From Lyophyllum atratum (taxonomy: Eukaryota > Basidiomycota > Agaricomycetes > Agaricales > Lyophyllaceae): 64,000 nucleotides of DNA. The notes under the pieces are model-generated. The model did not search any database. It had not been told where the DNA came from and worked only from the letters and a program-made list of their open reading frames with translations. The stretch is taken from the NCBI GenBank assembly GCA_014905825.1, contig JACGCN010000029.1, forward strand, positions 496,001 to 560,000. Direction: 5' to 3'. The translations under genes were made by a program, and so were the position numbers. How positions within the stretch are numbered: position 1 is the stretch's first letter; every line of letters starts with the position of its first letter. This document shows, piece by piece, positions 12,396-24,281 of this stretch.

Positions 12396-15300
12396 TCAAG
12401 AGTACTGCACGTTGAAAGGTCCGGTCAAAGCAAGCCCGACCGTGACATCCAACACCTGTTTTGTCGCATCGTAAGCAAACCCGGTCTTCGACACCGCCTT
12501 GCCGTTAACCTGGACCGTCTTCGGCGCCTTCGCGACACCGAGGAACCGCACCCGCGAGGTCTTCACGTCAGACTTGAAGCCAAACACACCCTGGACGCTC
12601 AGCCGTCCGTTCTTGAACGACATCTTCAAGCTCGTCGATGTTGCCGGGCTGATGGAAATGCCATCGTCGATGTAGAGGTTGCCACTTGCCGTGCCGTCTG
12701 TGCCAGGCGCGACCACGAATTCAAAGTCGCGCGTGCGGAGCTCGGTCGTCGTCATCGCGGACTGGGCGCGGAGGGGCAGGACAGCACCGCCGCGGATGTG
12801 GAGCGGGATCTCGGTGAAGGAGACGTTGGTGAGGGTGATCGGGGCACCAGTGCCTTTGACGGGCGCAAGGGTGGTGAAGTCGTAGAAGGTGTCACGGGGG
12901 AGGTAGAAGGTGACGGAGGTAGAGTCGTCGGCGGTGACAGGAGAGACGAGGATGGAGTCGCCGTAGAAGAACTGCAGGTCGATGGGGAAGGTGGCGGCAT
13001 CTTTGGGGTACTTGAACCAGAGAGGGTGGAGGACGGGAGTGCCGTCGAGGTGGGCTTGGTGGAAAGCAGTGTACATGTAGTCAAGTAGGCGGTAGCTGGA
13101 AGGATGGTGAGTATTGAACTCATCATGGGAGCTGAAAGGACATACCGAATATCCAAAACATTCTTAGCGGCTTGAGTGACGCTAGCCCAGCGGTAGAACT
13201 CTTGGCTGATGGAGTTGTCCTGGTTATGCTATAGAACGGGCTTAGCTACAGCCACGACCCCCAGAGGAGTGACACTCACATTACGCATGAAAGGGTAGAA
13301 GGCACCAAGCATCGCCCATCGCGCGCAGAGATTCTCAGTCGTATCAGCACCTACAAGCCCCCGTCAGACTCACTCTGCAGCAAATAGGAAAGAAGCGACG
13401 TACCAAACCCGCAAATATCGCTTCCAACCATAGGAATCTGATAGATGGTAGCAAAGCCCAGCATGCCCGCAATCGAGAAACGGTAGTGCTCCCAGAGACT
13501 GAGATTGTCGCCGAGCCACTTGCCGACCTCCCTGCCCGCACCAGCATAAGTGGAACGGGTGATAACAAAGGTACGTTCGCCCGGGCGGCGGGCGAGCAGC
13601 GCCTTGTGGGTGGCCGTCGACATCATAGTGCCGTAGAGATTGTGGGTGTCGTACTCCACCATGCCGTTGGCATGCTTGGAATCGGTCTACATGGGAATAA
13701 GTGTGAGCGATGTTCAGAATGCTGAAGCATAGTATCTTACGAAGGCGGTCTTGCTTGAGAGGGCGCCGGCTGCATTGTTGATCGCGTATGGGGGGTTGAG
13801 GATATCGTCTCTCTTGACCTTGACATTCGAGTTGTCGACGAATATGGGTGCGTTGGGATCGGGAGGCGAGCCCGTGCGTGGTGGGGGCAGGCCCTGGTCC
13901 TTAGCTTGCTGGAACGGGTCCGTGCAGGGCAAGTTGCAGAACTATAGTTATGTCAGCCCATGAGCGAAGGCACATAGACCCGGAGAAACTTACGCTGGCA
14001 GGTTCATTCATGTCAATCCAAGCACCATCGATGTCAACACCGGTCTCGGGGCTGTAGAACATCGCAAATTCGTTATTCCAGTATCTGAGGTAACGTATTG
14101 GTGAATTCGAGTGAATGAGAATGTCCTGCCAAGAGGCTTACTCTGTGATCTTGGGGTGGAACCAGTCTGGATGGGCATATCAGTGACTACCAAGAGGGAG
14201 AAACCTTGGTATCACAAACCTGGATATACGGTTACACCTAATGACGCAAAGATTAGAGACGTGACATAGAATCGAAAATTCTGTCTCGTACCAGGCCATA
14301 CAAGCCCAAGGGCGGCGCTTCCATTGGAGGACTTGAGCAAGATGTCAGCCTGAACAGCTCGGTCGTAAGGTCCGTAGTTTTCCTCAGCGTTCGTCACCGC
14401 GATAGCGGGATCGGTCATGAGCACTAGGGACGAGGGCTGCATGAGTGTTAGTTCGATAGAGCCAAGTGATACACGCACCGAAGCGTTGGTCATGCGCATG
14501 GAGGTAATCAACAATCTCTCTCATCCGTTTCAAAGGGAAGAAGGCGGGTTCAAGGGTGAAGATGCGGCGTCTATCCATGTAGTCTTTAAGAGAGATGATA
14601 GGTAAGCATATGTCATACAAGAGAAGGTTTTGCGCGTACCAATGTCCGTCCACATAGTTTCGAGAGGGATGCCAGCAGCGGAGTAGTTTGTGATCACACC
14701 GGCTACATCAACGAAATCTAGAAACACAGGTCAGAGGGGTGATCACGAAGGACGGCGTACGCTTCTCACCTTTGTATCCAAACCGGCACTGGTGGAGACC
14801 GAACGACCAATAAGGCACCTCGGCGGGCTTACCGACAAGGTCAGCATATTGCCTAGCCACCGCTGTGGGATCACTTGTGCTCCCAGCCAGGAAGTAAAAG
14901 TCAAGGACACCCCCGATGACATTATACTCCAGCGCCGTGCCTCCCGCATTGGTCAGCTTGATGTCCATCCCGTTCGCGTTGAGCAGGAAGACACCATGCG
15001 TCCCTGTGGTTCGGTGCTCGAAGTACACAGGGTGGTTTCCGTAAAGATTTGTGCCGACCGGGACGGAGTACGCGTCACGGGACCAGAGCGTGAGGGTAGT
15101 GTTGTCGGTGGGTAGGTGGAAGGGGTGGGTGTGCTCGCCGAGACCATAAATGTTGGCATCGGTGGGCAGACTCGTCTTTACGCGAAGGTACTGTGGCTCG
15201 AAGATGAGCGGGTGGGAGGCGGTCGAGAACAGCACCTCGCGAGAGGCAGTACGGTAGATTGAGAAAGAGAAGGGGGAGGCGGTGTAGTTGAACTGGATGG

Positions 15301-15711
15301 CTGCCGCCCGTGTCGATACGGGGTGCCCGCTGAGAGTTGGTCGAGGGAAGATTGACTCGGGAACTTCGAAGCGGGTGGCGTTGGCGTCAACAATCTTGAC
15401 GTGGATGCGGGTGTCTGTGGAAAATGTTGTGAGGGAGAGAAGGTCTGCTTTGGCCATCGCAACTCACCTGTCTCGTAGGTCACCTTGAGACCGAGCTTCT
15501 TCACGTCCGGTCCGAACACGTTACACCCTTGCCCGTTGAGGAGGAGGTCTGCAGTAAGGACCGCACCGTTCGTCTTGACGTTCGATGCGCTGTAGCCCGA
15601 GCACGCGTCGAGAACTTTGGAATCTACGTTTGTCGCATGGAAGCCAGAAGCTTGTAGCAGTGAAACGAGGACTGCGACACGCAGGCCGCTCCAAAGGGTC
15701 TTGTTCACCAT
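12396..15711 (-). CDS. secreted alpha-glucosidase, glycoside hydrolase family 31
   Basis: Hydrolyses terminal alpha-glucosidic bonds of maltose-type oligosaccharides and starch, outside the cell. The ATG at 15711 starts a signal peptide (hydrophobic [13 protein letters not shown]). The N-terminal beta-domain follows, with [16 protein letters not shown] and the substrate-loop [10 protein letters not shown]. Later exons carry [26 protein letters not shown], the nucleophile motif [11 protein letters not shown] (Asp of WIDMNE), [15 protein letters not shown], the acid/base region [19 protein letters not shown] and [16 protein letters not shown]. The last long exon supplies the C-terminal beta domains. 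These are diagnostic of GH31. The gene has about ten short introns and a length near 900 residues, normal for secreted fungal members. All expected catalytic motifs are present and I saw no frame break. Confidence 0.93.
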
Positions 15712-17685
15712 GATGGAACCGAGGAAGGGACCTGGTAAACAGTGAGGTGGTTCGACCTTGGGCCTTTAAGAAGAGGCGGCCGAGTGACGTTACGGGATGC
15801 CAAATGTGGTCCGAGCAGAAGGTTGGACCGGTCGGCTGATAGGGAGCAGCATGGAAGGGATGCAAAAGTAAAATCTAGGCACGCTTCGAAAGTTGATGTG
15901 CTCTCCTGTATTCAGCTGTGTTCCCATGCATCAGATATTGAGGCACGAATTGTAACACCAGTCTAGGGTTAAGGCTTTGATTCCGCATGATTCGGATGGC
16001 TATTGCTCCCGGGCGATGACTCGATCAGTCAGGAACAGCCACATCCAAGGTAGCCAAGGCCCAACGTCGCAGTTGGTATGGTGTGCCATATCCTGAACGT
16101 AAGGCAAGATACGTTATATTTCATTAATGATCTTCACCTGTTCCTCGGAAAAAGGATTCAAATAACCTGGAGCCGCCTTCTGCCGAGTGAGGACAAATGG
16201 GTCACCAGGCGAGGAGCACATGTGACTGGGAACGTTCCATGCGATAACTGACGAAAAAAACGTCGGGGTGCGTAGAAACGGCCTGTTATGCAAAAGTGGT
16301 CTTGTAAGCCATTGGTGGAATCCCGTTCGAGCATGCCAACGACCTTGGAACATCGGTTAGGTTAAAGGTCTTGGTCACAGGTAAGAATCATGACAGACTT
16401 TGACGCGGCTAAAGGTGTTAGAGCGTCTCTTTCAATAACCCTGGATGAGCGAAACCTCCGCGCAACCAGCTACATATGTCCGAAGACAGCGCGTGTTTGG
16501 CCTGTGCGCCCAGACAACGTCATAGATTGATTAGCTAGGGGGCACACTTTGATAAGCCGCCCAGCGCCTACCCCACCTCCACACCACCGATTATAACCGA
16601 AATCTGGATGGGGAAGGGTGATATTCCCGCCTGGCTTGTGATTAATGGGACCGCCATGCGACCACGTTCGGACGATGTGTGGATGAGCATGGTCCCGATC
16701 GCTTTTGTGAGGGTGTCCCCTAAATCGGCGTCAAATTTTTGTCGATCTTGGCTCGGATGCGTCAGCCAAGCGGCAAAACCCCGGGAAAACAGGACGACTT
16801 CACCTTGGTCTGTCTGCGGTTGCTGAAGTTTTGCGTTGACGACCCTTCAGGGGTTTTACACGGCACCGGTACCAAGGATCGGAGAGGGCTCACCATTTCT
16901 CCCAGGGAACCTCCTCTTCTCCCATATGAACCTGGAACCACGATTTCTTGGGCCGTCTTTCAGCAAACGTCACGATGATCTTTAAGGCAATTAATAGGGT
17001 CCAAGACCAACGTTGCCGGTTAGCGCGCTCAGCACTCACCTGGCCATCTTTTTTTGCGCCGCTTTCAATCCATTTCCAGAAGACGTTGACCTTTTCATCA
17101 ACCAGCCGTTCGATCGCTTGATCAGAGACCCCTGGCTACAAATTCTACCTTAATATATCGGCTTCCTAATAGGAGATTCATGCCGAAGTACCATAGTAAC
17201 GTCAAGGACCTCGAATGTCTGTGGCTTTACGGTTCCGAAGAGCCTATGAAATAAAATCGAATGAAGCACACCAGTCAACACATCTCGAGTCGTTACTCGA
17301 TCCAGGGTCTGGTTATCAGCGCATCAGAATATCGCGACTTCGGGTATGGTCTTTCAACACTGACAAGATCGATTGTGATTATTGGATGTACCGTGGTGGA
17401 GGCCATAATGAGCCGCCGTGTTGTAAGAAAACGGAGGTGGCTGGTCAACGTCAACTCGAAGACAACTCGAGGATGGGCGCCAATCTCGTGCCATTGTGAG
17501 GCTTATCTTATCTGATTTCAGCTTGTTTATCGATATTGAGCCAAAGCCACCACTATCTCCGTACCGACCTTCTCAGACTTTCCTTTGTCGCCCCTTCCAC
17601 ACTCTCGCGTCTTGTGCCGACGCAGATATTCGCACACAGTTGGGACCACTCGATTCCTCAAATATGGGTATGTCTGTTGTATAAC
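15712..17685. other. intergenic region, no gene seen
   Basis: This holds the upstream region of the GH31 gene and the leader of the F-box gene. Reading frames are short and without resemblance to known proteins. In the F-box frame the codons upstream of 17686 are open but begin with TTG and lack an ATG. Confidence 0.5.
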
Positions 17686-19131
17686 ATGTATTTCATCACT
17701 GATCAGCCTGAATGGGCAGACATTGACCGGAACCTGGTCGGTGAAACGGAAGCTCAGTTGTCACGGATGGCTATATCGTTCCCCGAGGCAGATGCTACCA
17801 TGGGGGAGAGAGTCAGTTACATGTCGAAAGGCATTAGTAAACTGCCTCGCGAGATGTTCCTCGAAATCTTTGAGCACTTTACCGCGGAACCCGCCCTTAT
17901 CGGGTTCAAAGTAGGGGCTTCGAGTCCCATCACGCTGACCCAAGTCTGCTCAAGCTGGCGTTCTCTGGCGTTCTCGACACCTAAGCTCTGGAACAACATC
18001 ATCATAGATTGTGGCGATTGGTCGAGAATGCCCCAGCTCACGACTGTTGCGCATGTACATCTGAATCGTTCTGGGACTATGAAAGTGTCTATCCGAACCA
18101 CGGGTTCAGTCCCTGAAGGTTCGGTAAGCCTCCAGCGCTTCCCCATACAAAACCTAGTATCGCCATTCGCCAACCGAATCCAACACCTTACGCTCGCCTT
18201 TCCGCAAGAATGGTTGAACACCTTCTTGTACTACAACATCGCCGGTTCACAAATTCCCGCTTTGGAATCCGTCGAGATTGTCTACCATCGCACCAGGAAT
18301 TCGCGCGACTTTGATACCATTAACCTGTTCTCCAACGCCCCACGGCTTCGCAGCTTTGAAGTCGACTGCATATCTCCGTGGACCTGGGTCGTCCCGGAAA
18401 GCATGTTCAACCTGCCATTCGGCCAGCTCAAGGACCTTCGCCTCATTCATTTCACCCTTTCACGCGAAGAACTTCCTTCCCTCCTAGGGCGCTGCCACAC
18501 CCTCGAGGATTGCACAATGTTCATATCGAATGACTCTCAGACGACAATGAACACATTCCCTATCACAGCCCTCCCCAGCATCCGCTCCCTGACGCTCCAC
18601 AACGTCAAGAATTACAACTATGACAAGTATATGGAGCGTGTCGCCCTCCCTTCGCTGGAGAATTTCAACGTCGAGGTGGTTAAAGATAATCATAACAGCG
18701 GAAAATGGGATCATGCGCAGTTCAGCTCCCTCTCGTCTCGGTCATCGTACGCTCTCCGCACGTTCTTCACCACGGCTCACATCAGCAATGTCGACATCGA
18801 GTCCGTCATGGGAGAAATGCCCTCCTTAGTGGAGCTCAACGTCCTCGAAGGTGAAGCTATCTCGGCCTCGACGCTGAGGCTTCTGTGCAAAGGTCTCCTA
18901 GCCCCATGTCTCGAGGTTATCAAGTGCGTTGTCGATCCGGACATGCTGTCCGATTTCCTCGACATGCTCGACTGCCGTTATGTCCCGCAAAGGAAGCGTG
19001 CAGGGTACAGGGGTATCAGATCCGTCGTTATACGTTGCTCTATGCAATCAAAGGGCTACAAAGACGTTCAGGAACGGTTCAAGGAGGAGTTCAGCGGTCA
19101 CGGACGGAGCGTCACCGTGATGGGGCACTAG
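17686..19131 (+). CDS. F-box protein with leucine-rich-repeat-like C-terminus
   Basis: Probable substrate receptor of an SCF ubiquitin ligase. The first ATG in the long open frame is at 17686 and gives 481 residues in a single exon; a later start at MAISF is also possible. The F-box covers about residues 48-105: ISKLPREMFLEIFEHF, then ITLTQVCSSWRSLAFSTPKLW, the typical Agaricomycetes F-box with LP, the VC-WR motif and final LW. The rest resembles irregular leucine-rich repeats (LKDLRLIHFTLSREELPSLL, LPSIRSLTLHNVKNY, MPSLVELNVLEGE). Such F-box genes are greatly expanded in mushroom-forming fungi and targets are rarely known. The gene is convergent with the fused gene at 19389-21194. Confidence 0.85.
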   Translation: MYFITDQPEWADIDRNLVGETEAQLSRMAISFPEADATMGERVSYMSKGISKLPREMFLEIFEHFTAEPALIGFKVGASSPITLTQVCSSWRSLAFSTPKLWNNIIIDCGDWSRMPQLTTVAHVHLNRSGTMKVSIRTTGSVPEGSVSLQRFPIQNLVSPFANRIQHLTLAFPQEWLNTFLYYNIAGSQIPALESVEIVYHRTRNSRDFDTINLFSNAPRLRSFEVDCISPWTWVVPESMFNLPFGQLKDLRLIHFTLSREELPSLLGRCHTLEDCTMFISNDSQTTMNTFPITALPSIRSLTLHNVKNYNYDKYMERVALPSLENFNVEVVKDNHNSGKWDHAQFSSLSSRSSYALRTFFTTAHISNVDIESVMGEMPSLVELNVLEGEAISASTLRLLCKGLLAPCLEVIKCVVDPDMLSDFLDMLDCRYVPQRKRAGYRGIRSVVIRCSMQSKGYKDVQERFKEEFSGHGRSVTVMGH

Positions 19132-19388
19132 TTGATGGTCAGTGATTCGTGAGGCCCGTGATTCACGATAATCACATACTCATACTAAGCGTCTCACCAC
19201 GTACAGGTTCTTCGAATTTTTCCTGGGCTAATCGGACATGTAAGATCCGAAATGTATCATTGTATTTTACTCATGATCTTCTTTGTATCCCCCTCACTGG
19301 AGTTATACGTTGTACGTACCGATGTATTTGTTAAGTCTACCGATGTACCATATCTGATAGAAAACTGCGCGTATGATATACCACGGCC

Positions 19389-21194
19389 CTAAAAGCTGTC
19401 CAAAAAGCTGCGCAGTACTTCTGCGAAGCGCTCCGTCTCGTCGACCATCGGTAGATGTCCTGCATTCTCGATCTCCACGTACTCCACCGCTTTCTGCTGC
19501 TCGTTGTTGGACCGGACGGTGTTCCACTCGTCCTTCAGGCGCTGTAATGTTTTACCGATATTCCCGCCTCCGTCAAGGCTTCCTGCCACAAGAAGGACAC
19601 GTTCGATGGGGCTCTTGAATAGCTCTTGCGAAATATCATCGCCTGACAAGCGCTCTTAGATCGTAGGAAGTGGAGGAGTAGATCTGAAAACATGACACTG
19701 CTTACCTTGATAGAGATCATAATCGGACAGCGCCTCTGCCCCAGCCACAAAACCGTCGACTGGGGTGCTTTCAATCATCTTCTTAACCCACGCACGTCGC
19801 TCTGCTCTCGCCGCCTCTTCATTCGCGCACTTGGATGGCTTTGGGAACCATCGAGGTACAGTGACATCGGCCAAATGCCCCATCCCCACCTTGGCGGCGT
19901 ATTCTGCCCCCTTCCCGACTTCCCCGCCCTTCACACCCTCAGTCAAAATGGCTTCGGCGCTGACACCTCCGTATACTAGCCCGATCCTTCCTGCCCAAGC
20001 CTCCTTGTTCCCGGTGGCTGTCTTGGGAGAGGTGTCGCATGCAACAACGCTGCGCGCCAGACTGTGATAACTTCGCGCGAATGCCAGTGCCGCAGCACCG
20101 CCTTGCGAGACTCCGACGACGGCGTGAACCGGCGTAGGGATATCCAGGCTTTCCAGAAGAAACGCGATGTCCGACGCGAGGGCAGGGATGGTGGTTGGCT
20201 TTGGAAGTGCAGGTACCGTGGAGCGTCCATGACCGCGTTGAGAATGAATGAGGATGTTGTACGACCTATTTGCGTTGCCTGAAGAGGTAGCGGGCGAGTC
20301 GGAGATGAGGAAGGGGATGAGGCACTCCCACATAGAAAGATTGGTCAGGAGAGAATTGGCAAGTACAACCCAGGGAGCAGTTGGAGATGTCGTCAGTGTG
20401 ATCGCGTGAATTGTGTGGGTGGGTGCTGAGGACGAAGGGACAGTGACAAAATGCTGTTAAAGGTAAATAAAATGTACCGGCACGATGATATATATGTTTA
20501 CCTCTTTGCGCTCAATAGGCCAAGGTACTGCGTCGTCAGACATACCGGCAACGTCAACGGCGATCAAGAAACGAGAAACCATATTATATGCGGCAACCAC
20601 TGTGGCTGCTTCCACCAACAAATCTTGCGTTCGTGCCTCGACTTCCTCTGGGTCCTGCCCACGGGCCCAAACCTCCAGGTCCTTAGTTAAAGCATCTGTT
20701 ATAGTCTTTCCAATCTTCACGTTTCGGGTACTTGCATCCGCAAACATGAGAGCTGATGTTTGGAGTGGTGAGAGAATCCCGGCAGAAGGTGGTAAAGGAG
20801 TAGCCGTGTCCCGTATCACGTAGAGTTGCGCTGAGTTGAGCCCGCAGGTGCGTCCTACGGGCTCATGGTGAATCCACTCGAACGCTGCGCCATTGATAGC
20901 TGCGACGCGTAGGATCTGTTGCAGACAGGTGAAGCCTATGTACCGACTCCACTAGAAGCGGTTGAGACTGCGTACCATAAGCTCACGGACATCACCCGGT
21001 AGTTTCCCTTGAGTTCTCACAGCTCCAAGCAGCGAATTCCAACCCCCCGCCACTGGAGGAACATGAAGCAGAGCAGCATCAAGAGGTGTGATACCTCGAG
21101 AGCCACGACGAACACGAATGGCGTCCGCGATGGGGGAAGTCCCAGGAGGCGGGTAGCGTCCTGGAATAATACGAGACACTTGGTCAATCGACAT
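19389..21194 (-). CDS. carboxymuconolactone decarboxylase-like / alpha-beta hydrolase fusion
   Basis: Four exons (21194-20976, 20915-20502, 20453-19706, 19642-19389) join in phase to give 544 residues. Residues 1 to about 210 are a carboxymuconolactone decarboxylase (AhpD-like) domain: ITPLDAALLHVPPVAGGWN, GKLPGDVRELM, RVAAINGAAFEWIHHEPVG and VEAATVVAAYNMVSRF. From about residue 212 comes an alpha-beta hydrolase resembling 3-oxoadipate enol-lactonases: SQRGHGRS, the nucleophile elbow GVSQGG (Ser327), AGSLDGGG (Asp484) and NAGHLPM (His523). The two activities catalyse neighbouring steps of the protocatechuate branch of the beta-ketoadipate pathway. Bacterial PcaL fusions have the hydrolase first; here the order is reversed. 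The 48-bp intron at 20454-20501 joins the domains in phase 0, so the fusion is real in this model. The exact substrates are inference. I placed the start at the ATG at 21194 because the upstream codons are TTG. Confidence 0.85.
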
Positions 21195-21787
21195 GTATGA
21201 TGGGAGAACGGGAGAGGGAGACAATCGCTGGGAAGAACATGGTGTGCTGTGGTAAGATTAGGAGATCAGCAGAGATTAGATCATGATCAACGGAACATGC
21301 GTTGCTTCCGCCAGAGCCTCGTGACTCGGATCATATCTAAAATTACCGATCGGACCGAGTACCCTGGATGTGATGTTGCGAAACAAGAGAAGTGGGGAGT
21401 AAAATACAACAATGTAGGTATGGAGAATACGCATCAACTTGGACGAGGCCTGTAACGGAAGTTTCACCCTGGGGCGCTGAGATATACGGAAAGCCTCATG
21501 TTGTAGGCTGATTCGGTTTGCGAGTAGAATAAATATCATTCAAAAAATACAAGACAGATACTGACACAGGGACTGGCTAGGAGATACATCGATGAAACAT
21601 CTAGGTATGCGAGTGGAAGGAGAGGGAGAAGTGGACTTGTAAGAGAGAAATAAATACTAAGAGGCGTATAAATAAAACAGATTCAGTGGGGCGATGAAGG
21701 CGATGAACAGCGAGGCTGTACCGCGCAGACGAAGCAAGAAGATGAGGATGCAAAGAAACGAATGGGGTGAAGGTGAGGGGAAAACGA
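21195..21787. other. intergenic, no gene seen
   Basis: About 590 bp between the fused gene's start and the stop of the next minus-strand gene. It includes an AT-rich and purine-rich stretch at 21530-21700 that may hold the 3' UTR of the DUF6593-like gene. No coding signal. Confidence 0.5.
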
Positions 21788-22514
21788 TCAGCCGTAGTTG
21801 CGACCAGACTGAAGTAGAACGGTGGCGACGACAGCGGCTTCCAGAAGCCCCGCCTGTACAGCTTGTGTAGTGATCTCTAGTTTGACCATGTCTGGCTCGC
21901 GGGAAACCCTCGCGAGAAGTTCCGGTTGGCTTGGGCCCACTGTGAATAGCTGCAAGGTGCGCTGTTAGATAGCTAGCGCGTAGGAGAAAGGTTTGGAATG
22001 CTCACGCTGATGACCTTGTCTCGCGGCACCCAGGCGTACCATTTTCCGTGCACTTGCATGCTTTTATAACTAGTAACATGTCAAAGTTAATCAAATGCGA
22101 CGGTCAAACGACGACGGACCTTTGGTCTTTTGAGAGCTCCATCCATCGTGCAGCAGCCTGCCGGGGCACTGTACCGTGTACCTCGACGGTGGGTTGGCTG
22201 TGCCACTCGATGACGGCGACAGGTTGACCACCTTTACGGAAAACCGAGGATGCACCGACGTTCGGCGAGTTCGTCGTGACGTCAAAGTACTTTTGGTTCT
22301 GAGGGCCGACGACGGTAGAGTTGAGGATGGTGGGGTTCAGCGACACGAAGAAGAATGTTAGGATCTTCGGTGGGGAAGGCGGGCTAGCATTGGGGAGCGC
22401 GCCGTATACGGATGGTTGAGGAGGAGACTGGCCTCCCCATGTCCCATTGTTGATGGAGAGCGGGTTCTGAGGATTGACCCACCCGCCTTGTGCATACGGA
22501 TTGTTGATAAACAT
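21788..22514 (-). CDS. DUF6593-like protein, type 2 (paralogue of 27969-28555)
   Basis: Exons 22514-22120, 22069-22006 and 21949-21788 give 206 residues in phase. The N-terminal 45 or so residues are Pro/Asn/Gly-rich and probably flexible. The domain then reads FFFVSLNPTILNSTVVGPQN, PVAVIEWHSQPTVEVHG, then the short middle exon MQVHGKWYAWVPRDKVIS and the last exon LFTVGPSQPELLARVSREPD ending LLQSGRNYG. The second and third exons have exactly the same lengths (64 and 162 bp) as those of the gene at 27969-28555, so the two are paralogues. No signal peptide or catalytic motif. The function is unknown; assignment to DUF6593 rests on general resemblance and needs a profile search. Confidence 0.75.
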
Positions 22515-24281
22515 GGCTCTACGCTTGAGGGAGCTGAGAGGGCAGTTCGAAAACTGGGAAACTTGTATCGAAAAAACTCGTGTCGAGCTGGCGGTACAAA
22601 TACCCTCGAGACTGCCCCAGGCGCTAGGCATAAACGCCGACAATAAACACTGCGCTCGACGTAGAGATGCAGCACGGGCTCACTCGTCATGCGCACCGAA
22701 AACGTCCACGTCCCGTAACATCTTCCGTCGAGGAAATGGCCCCAAATGAGCCGAAGGGTCAACTCGGACTCCCTGATCGACGGGGTAAGCACTCAAGAGG
22801 AGCCCCTCCGCCAAGTAGTGATCGCTGCATCCCTTCCTATTGCCCAAATGAAGTGAGAAGAACGACCAAAAAGGACCTCTTTGACGGGCAACGAAGTCGG
22901 TATAACACAGCCAAATGATCCGTGCCCCCACTGGTGGCTTCCTTTGGGCACATAACGTGGCGACGGCGATCGACTGGGGGGATGGACGTGACGAAATCAC
23001 GGTGATCTCGCGTCGGCTCTTCAGCGTAAGCGACCCGTGTTGTGTGCGGACAAGATATTTGTGGGCATTTTGGGAGGATTTGCAACATCCCAGCGGGCTT
23101 GTCCGGAGGCGGTGTCTCATCGGGTCCTACACTGCAACGGTATACCGCCCCAACCAAAGGTTGTCGACGACGTCGATGTCATTGTGACTCTAAAGACCAG
23201 GTTAGCATACGGAGAGGGCAGCGCCGGGGGCGATTGTCCGACTGCGATAGTCAATGGAGGGCACAGTGTGTAAGGGTGACTCCCCTCTGGCGGAGGCCCA
23301 CAAAGCAGGTTTTGCCGACGTGCGAAGGAGATAGCTTGAGAGTGATACGCGTAGACAATGCAGCATCTCAGCAGTGATCATCCCTTGTTGTTGTGAGGTT
23401 CAGCCGCCAGCGGTGGTCATTTGCACTCTGGAACGACCGGAGACGAACGATCCGATGGCGTCTAATGGAAGCTAGCGTCGTTTCCCATCGAAATTGAAGT
23501 CCTCTACACCGTTTAGTATCCTCGTCTCAGGTATGCAGTCGTTACAGCTGAGGCCATGGAGATGCAGTGTAAGGGTAGCGGGAGGCCCACCAGTGATGGC
23601 GGAACATTTGTTTACGCCTGTTTATGGCGGGCTCTGCTTCTCTCTTGATCCGTCTTACGACGTCGCCTCATCTGAGCTGCTCGGGCGGATACTCAGAACT
23701 CTATATAAACGGAATGCAGAACTTACAAGCAAAAAAGGATGAGACACGTTTGTACTGTTCCGCGAGTCCTGGATCAGCGTTACAGACCCCTCTCACAAGC
23801 CTGAGCGTTGCATGGAAAATTAATTCCTATTCAAATATGTACCTGCTAAAGGAGTGTGGATAGTGATTGTACGAATACAGCGCGATGAGGTACAGTGGGA
23901 TGGGCATCAATGCTGACGGCCTCTGGAGGCAACAGCGAACTCGTGATTGTGGCTGGCATGATATGCAGGAGATTGCTCGTAGGTGCGTCAAACCAGTGGG
24001 CATGGTCGGCGGATGGAAAGGTTAATGTGAGTGGATAACCGAAGTATGATGATGCGGGTGGTTGATACATGGATGAGAGGATAGCATGAAAGCGGGACAA
24101 ACTGTGATGCGATAGACGATTGGGAACAATGATCCGGCAGCGTCAAGCTGCTCGGGATGAGGTCAATGAACAGGTCAGACGGAGGGTCGCGGTGGAAGGG
24201 AGGGAGTCTAAACGGATACATATGGGAGTAAGTTCATGAGTGTAGGTGGGCGGCATGAAACGAACCTTATCCTAGGCGGCA
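22515..24281. other. intergenic region, no convincing gene
   Basis: Only short overlapping frames on both strands, none with recognisable domain or splice continuity. A TATA-like CTATATAAAC at 23700-23709 on the plus strand is not followed by a convincing coding region. Confidence 0.45.

Noticed and set aside
17536..17685. 50-codon upstream extension of the F-box protein
   Set aside because: The extension starts at TTG and contains no ATG; the F-box lies well downstream, so the first ATG at 17686 is preferred.
21195..21224. 10-codon N-terminal extension of the CMD-hydrolase fusion
   Set aside because: The first codon is TTG; the ATG at 21194 leads directly into the family's N-terminus.
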